A stretch of 64,000 nucleotides of DNA from Aspidapion aeneum (taxonomy: Eukaryota > Arthropoda > Insecta > Coleoptera > Brentidae), in NCBI GenBank assembly GCA_963576565.1, contig OY755038.1:179651452-179715451 (forward strand), given 5' to 3'. A program made the position numbers and the translations under genes. Shown here in pieces: positions 61,113 through 64,000 of this stretch (its first letter is position 1; every line of letters starts with the position of its first letter). Below the pieces are notes generated by a model, which searched no databases, was not told the DNA's origin, and worked only from the letters and a program-made list of their open reading frames with translations.

Positions 61113-64000
61113 GATCTGTGATAACTACCATTTCGAAAATGACAGATATTAATAAGACAACAATAACATTACCAAGTCCAACGATTAGCAAAACTTCAAT
61201 TCTAACGATTATTTCCAATATAACTAAAGCGCCAGACATTACTTTAACAAGTGTAACACCAAAAAGTATTATAACGGACAAAACCGCATTTATTAGCACT
61301 ACAAGTTTAAGATCTGTGATAACTACCATTTCAATAATGACAGATATTAATAAGACAACAATAACATTACCAAGTCCAACCTTTAGCAAAACTTCAATTC
61401 TTACGAATATTTCCAGTACAACTAAAGGCCCAGAAATAACTTTAACAAGTGTAACACCAAAAAGTATTATAACGGACAAAATCGCATTTATTAGCACTAC
61501 AAGTTTAAGATCTGTAATAACTACCATTGTAAAAATGACAGATATTAATAAGACAACAATAACATTACCAAGTCCAACCGTTAGCAAAACTTCAATTCTT
61601 ACGATTATTTCCAATACAACTAAAGGCCCAGAAATAACTTTAACAAGTGTAACACTAAAAAGTTTTATAACGGACAAAACCGCATTTATTAGCACTACAA
61701 GTCTAAGATCTGTGATAACTACCATTTCGAAAATTACAGATATTAATAAGACAACAGTAACATTACCAAGTCCAACGATTAGCAAAACCTCAATTCTCAC
61801 GATTATTTCCAATACAACTAAAGGCCCAGAAATAACTTTAACAATTGTAACACCAAAAAGTATTATAACGGACAAAACCGCATTTATTAGCACTACAAGT
61901 CTAAGATCTGTGAAAACTACCATTTCGAAAATTACAGATATTAATAAGACAACAGTAACATTACCAAGTTCAACAATTAGCAAAACATCAATTCTTACGA
62001 TTACTTCCATTACAACTAAAGGCCCAGAAATAACTTTAACAAGTGTAACACCAAAAAGTATTATAACGGAAAAAACCGCATTTACTAGTAGTACAAGTTT
62101 AAGATCTGTGATAACTACCATTTCGAAAATGACAGATATTAATAAGACAACAATAGCATTACCAAGTCCAACGATTAGCAAAACATCAATTCTTACAATT
62201 ATTTCCAGTACAACTAAAGGGCCAGAAATTACTTTAACAAGTGTAACAACAAAAAGTATTATAATGAACAAAACCGCATTTATTAGCACTACAAGTTTAA
62301 GATCTGCGATAACTACCATTTCGAAAATGACAGATATTAATAAGACGACAGTAACATTACCAAGTCCAACGATTAGCAAAATATCAATTCTTACGATTAT
62401 TTCCAATACAACTAAAGGGCCAGAAATTACTTTAACAAGTGTAACACCAAAAAGTATTACAACGGACAAAACCGTATTTACTAGTAGTACAAGTTTAATA
62501 ATGACAGATATTAATAAGACAACAATAACATTACCAAGTCTAACCGTTAGCAAAACTTCAATTCTTACGTTTATTTCCAATACAACTAAAGGGCCAGAAA
62601 TTACTTTAACAAGTGTAACACCAAAAAGTATTACAACGGACAAAACCGCATTTACTAGTAGTACAAGTTTAAGATCTGTGATAACTACCATTTCGAAAAT
62701 GACAGATATTAATAAGACGACAATAACATTACTAAGTCCAACGATTAGCAAAACATCAATTCTTACGATAATCTCCAATACAACTAAAGGGACAGAAATT
62801 ACTTTAACAAGTGTAACACTAAAAAGTATTATAACGGACAAAACCGAATTTATTAGCACTACAAGTTTAAGATCTGTGATAACTACCATTTCAATAATGA
62901 CAGATATTAATAAGACAACAATAACATTGCCAAGTCCAACCGTTAGCAAAATTTCAATACTTACGTTTATTTCCAATACAACTAAAGGGCCAGAAATTAC
63001 TTTAACAAGTGTAACACTAAAAAGTATTATAACGGACAAAACCGCACTTATTAGCACTACAAGTTTAAGATCTGTGAGAACTACCATTTCAATAATGACA
63101 GATATTAATAAGACAACAATAACATTGCCAAGTCCAACTGTTAGCAAAACTTCAATACTTACGTTTATTTCCAATACAACTAAAGGGCCAGAAATTACTT
63201 TAACAAGTGTAACACCAAAAAGTATTATAACGGACAAAACCGCATTTATTAGCACTACAAGTCTAAGATCTGTGATAACTGCCATTTCAAAAATGACAGA
63301 TATTAATAAGACTACAATAACATTACCAAGTCCAACGAGTAGCAAAACTTCAATTCTTACGATTATTTCCAATACAACCAAAGGTCCAGAAATAACTTTA
63401 ATAAGTGTAACACCAAAAGGTATTATAACGGACAAAACGGCATTTATTAGCACTACAAGTCTAAGATCTGTGATAACTACCATTTCGAAAATTACAGATA
63501 TTAATAAGACAACAATAACTTTACCAGGTCCAGCGATTAACAAAACTTCTATTCTAACGATTATTTCCAATACAACTAAAGAGCCAGAAATTACTTTAAC
63601 AAGTGTAACACCAAAAAGTATTATAACGGACAAAACCGCATTTATTAGCACTACAAGTCTAAGATCTATAATAACTACTATTTCGAAAATGACAGATATT
63701 AATAAGACTACAATAACATTACCAAGTCCAACGATTAGCAAAACTTCAATTCTTACGGTTATTTCCAATACAACTAAAGCGCCAGAAATAACTTTAACAA
63801 GTGTAACACCAAAAAGTATTATAACGGACAAAACGGCATTTATTAGCACTACAAGTCTAAGATCTGTGATAACTACCCTTTCGAAAATTACAGATATTAA
63901 TAAGACAACAATAACATTACCAGGTCCAACGATTAACAAAACTTCAATTCTAACGATTATTTCCAATATAACTAAAGCGCCAGAAATTACTTTAACAAGT
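61097..64000 (+). CDS. Continuation of the giant repeat protein in the shifted frame (3' partial)
   Basis: After a one-base deletion near 61092 the same 66-residue repeat resumes in the next frame. It runs open for 968 codons to the right edge, ending inside a unit. It has no start codon or leader of its own; the first ATG (61139) is the usual unit Met. The unit order matches 42.16-45.07 kb, including a 24-bp-shortened unit at 62497. With the missing base restored, this segment and the upstream frame would form one polypeptide of at least 21,333 residues in this window, roughly 2 MDa by my estimate. If the deletion is real, this is the untranslated tail of a truncated allele. If it is a sequencing or assembly error, it is simply the next part of the gene. 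I favour one continuous gene but cannot prove it. Confidence 0.7.
62486..62509 (+). repeat. Shortened unit: 24-bp deletion
   Basis: Same deletion, junction 62497/62498, Thr-Thr-Asp context, duplicate of the 43562 unit. It lies downstream of the frameshift and is read in the shifted frame. Confidence 0.92.
63528..64000 (+). repeat. Start of a further higher-order block, cut by the window edge
   Basis: Opens with the marker unit (Gly-Pro-Ala-Ile-Asn-Lys). It matches the 44593 block, including Gly-Pro-Thr-Ile-Asn-Lys in the third unit, where most other blocks have Gly-Pro-Lys-Ile-Asn-Lys. The array plainly continues beyond the window. Confidence 0.85.

Larger units (their letters stand above)
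54469..63527 (+). repeat. Higher-order block 13 (46 units, two shortened by 24 bp, one frameshifted)
   Basis: To about 59,702 it copies the preceding block. From about 59,848 it copies 40,912 onwards at an offset of 18,936 bp, dropping to 18,935 after the frameshift. It has 24-bp deletions at 58958 and 62497 and the 1-bp deletion near 61092. Private changes include Lys-Thr-Ala (AAAACTGCA near 54681) and Ile-Met-Asp near 54765. Confidence 0.86.
1..64000 (+). repeat. 198-bp coding tandem repeat array filling the window
   Basis: About 324 head-to-tail units, all in one orientation, with no spacer or interruption. Counting the five 24-bp deletions and one 1-bp deletion, the window equals 323.8 units. 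A convenient phase mark is AGATCT, encoding Arg65-Ser66, first at 27 and then at 225, with exact 198-bp spacing. Units differ mainly by recurring alternatives: CTA/TTA Leu, ACC/ACG/ACT before GCA, ATT/ATA Ile, and GGG/GGC/GGT, GCG, GAG or TCA at residue 38. Replacement changes concentrate at a few residues (7-8, 20-24, 30-32, 35, 38, 46 and 50-51). No intron-like interruption, transposon end, tRNA, rRNA or terminator hairpin is visible. Confidence 0.98.
59848..64000 (+). repeat. Dispersed 4.1-kb duplication, copy 2 (contains the frameshift)
   Basis: Same unit order as 40912-45065. Differences seen include 61002 (A to T), 61074 (A to G), the 1-bp deletion, about 61323 (AAC for AAA... context, Thr instead of Asn), about 62197, about 62333, about 62791 (GGGACA) and about 63095. 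Confidence 0.84.

Noticed and set aside
61110..61112. TAA as the natural end of the protein
   Set aside because: It appears only because of a one-base deletion. Repeat units continue in the next frame for 2.9 kb, and the intact paralogue at about 42.15 kb reads through.
6602..63966. Long minus-strand open frames (6602-15490, 15512-18262, 18284-27172, 27194-61084, 61069-63966) as hydrophobic membrane proteins
   Set aside because: They are the reverse complement of the repeat. Their breaks coincide with silent-for-function plus-strand changes (AAG to CAG) and with the plus-strand frameshift, and none has a start or end of its own.
1..64000. CRISPR array
   Set aside because: The repeats are 198 bp, contiguous and coding, with no unique spacers and no cas genes.
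1..64000. Non-coding centromeric-type satellite
   Set aside because: The higher-order pattern is satellite-like, but the absence of stops over 20,000 codons, many silent third-base differences and triplet-sized deletions favour a coding array. RNA or protein evidence would be needed to exclude it fully.
1..64000. Known repeat families: insect Thr-x-Thr antifreeze, RTX, bacterial Ig-like or VCBS adhesin repeats, silk
   Set aside because: There is no 12-residue Thr-Cys-Thr period, no Gly-Gly-x-Gly-x-Asp nonapeptide, no Gly/Ala-rich blocks, and the unit shows no Ig or VCBS signature that I can recognise.
1..64000. Introns, promoters, terminators, tRNA or rRNA genes, insertion sequences
   Set aside because: Every base falls inside a regular repeat unit. 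No interruption, inverted-repeat end or unique sequence was found.

Overview
The whole 64 kb is one uninterrupted protein-coding tandem array. I see no second gene, RNA gene, mobile element, promoter or terminator. The base unit is 198 bp (66 codons), repeated about 324 times. The window is about 31% G+C, and the plus strand is A-rich and G-poor (a typical unit counts about 85 A, 51 T, 39 C and 23 G). The plus-strand frame is already open at the left edge and stays open for over 20,000 codons to base 61,112. It closes there only because one base is missing near 61,092. The same repeat then continues in the shifted frame to the right edge. Neither the true start nor the true end of the gene lies in the window.

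The encoded protein is an extremely Thr/Ser/Ile-rich, cationic, mucin-like repeat polymer. About 42% of residues are Ser or Thr, and most units carry two or more N-x-S/T sequons. There is no Trp or His, and I found only seven Cys. Each 66-residue unit resolves into three degenerate modules of about 22 residues. I do not recognise the family. The sequons, the Ser/Thr richness and the satellite-like expansion fit a secreted or cell-surface structural protein (mucus, glue, coat or adhesin), most simply from an AT-rich eukaryote. Giant repeat proteins of bacteria remain possible, and the window has no domain that settles the point.

Layout: monomers are arranged in higher-order repeats. A marker unit (Gly-Pro-Ala-Ile-Asn-Lys) recurs at 91, 4447, 7219, 13357, 16129, 18901, 25039, 27811, 33553, 44593, 45979, 48751, 54469 and 63528. 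The blocks between markers hold 22, 14, 31, 14, 14, 31, 14, 29, 56, 7, 14, 29 and 46 units, and every interval is a whole number of units once five 24-bp deletions and one 1-bp deletion are counted. Large tandem duplications are visible: 8.9 kb (7219-16128 and 18901-27810), 5.74 kb (27.6-33.35 and 33.36-39.1 kb), 5.72 kb (48.27-53.98 and 53.99-59.70 kb) and 4.1 kb dispersed by 18.9 kb (40.9-45.1 and 59.8-64.0 kb). Several chimeric units mark unequal-crossover junctions. The region at about 39.6-44.6 kb carries the most divergent units.

The long minus-strand open frames are shadows of the repeat. One conservative Lys-to-Gln change on the plus strand puts a stop in the minus frame at four places.
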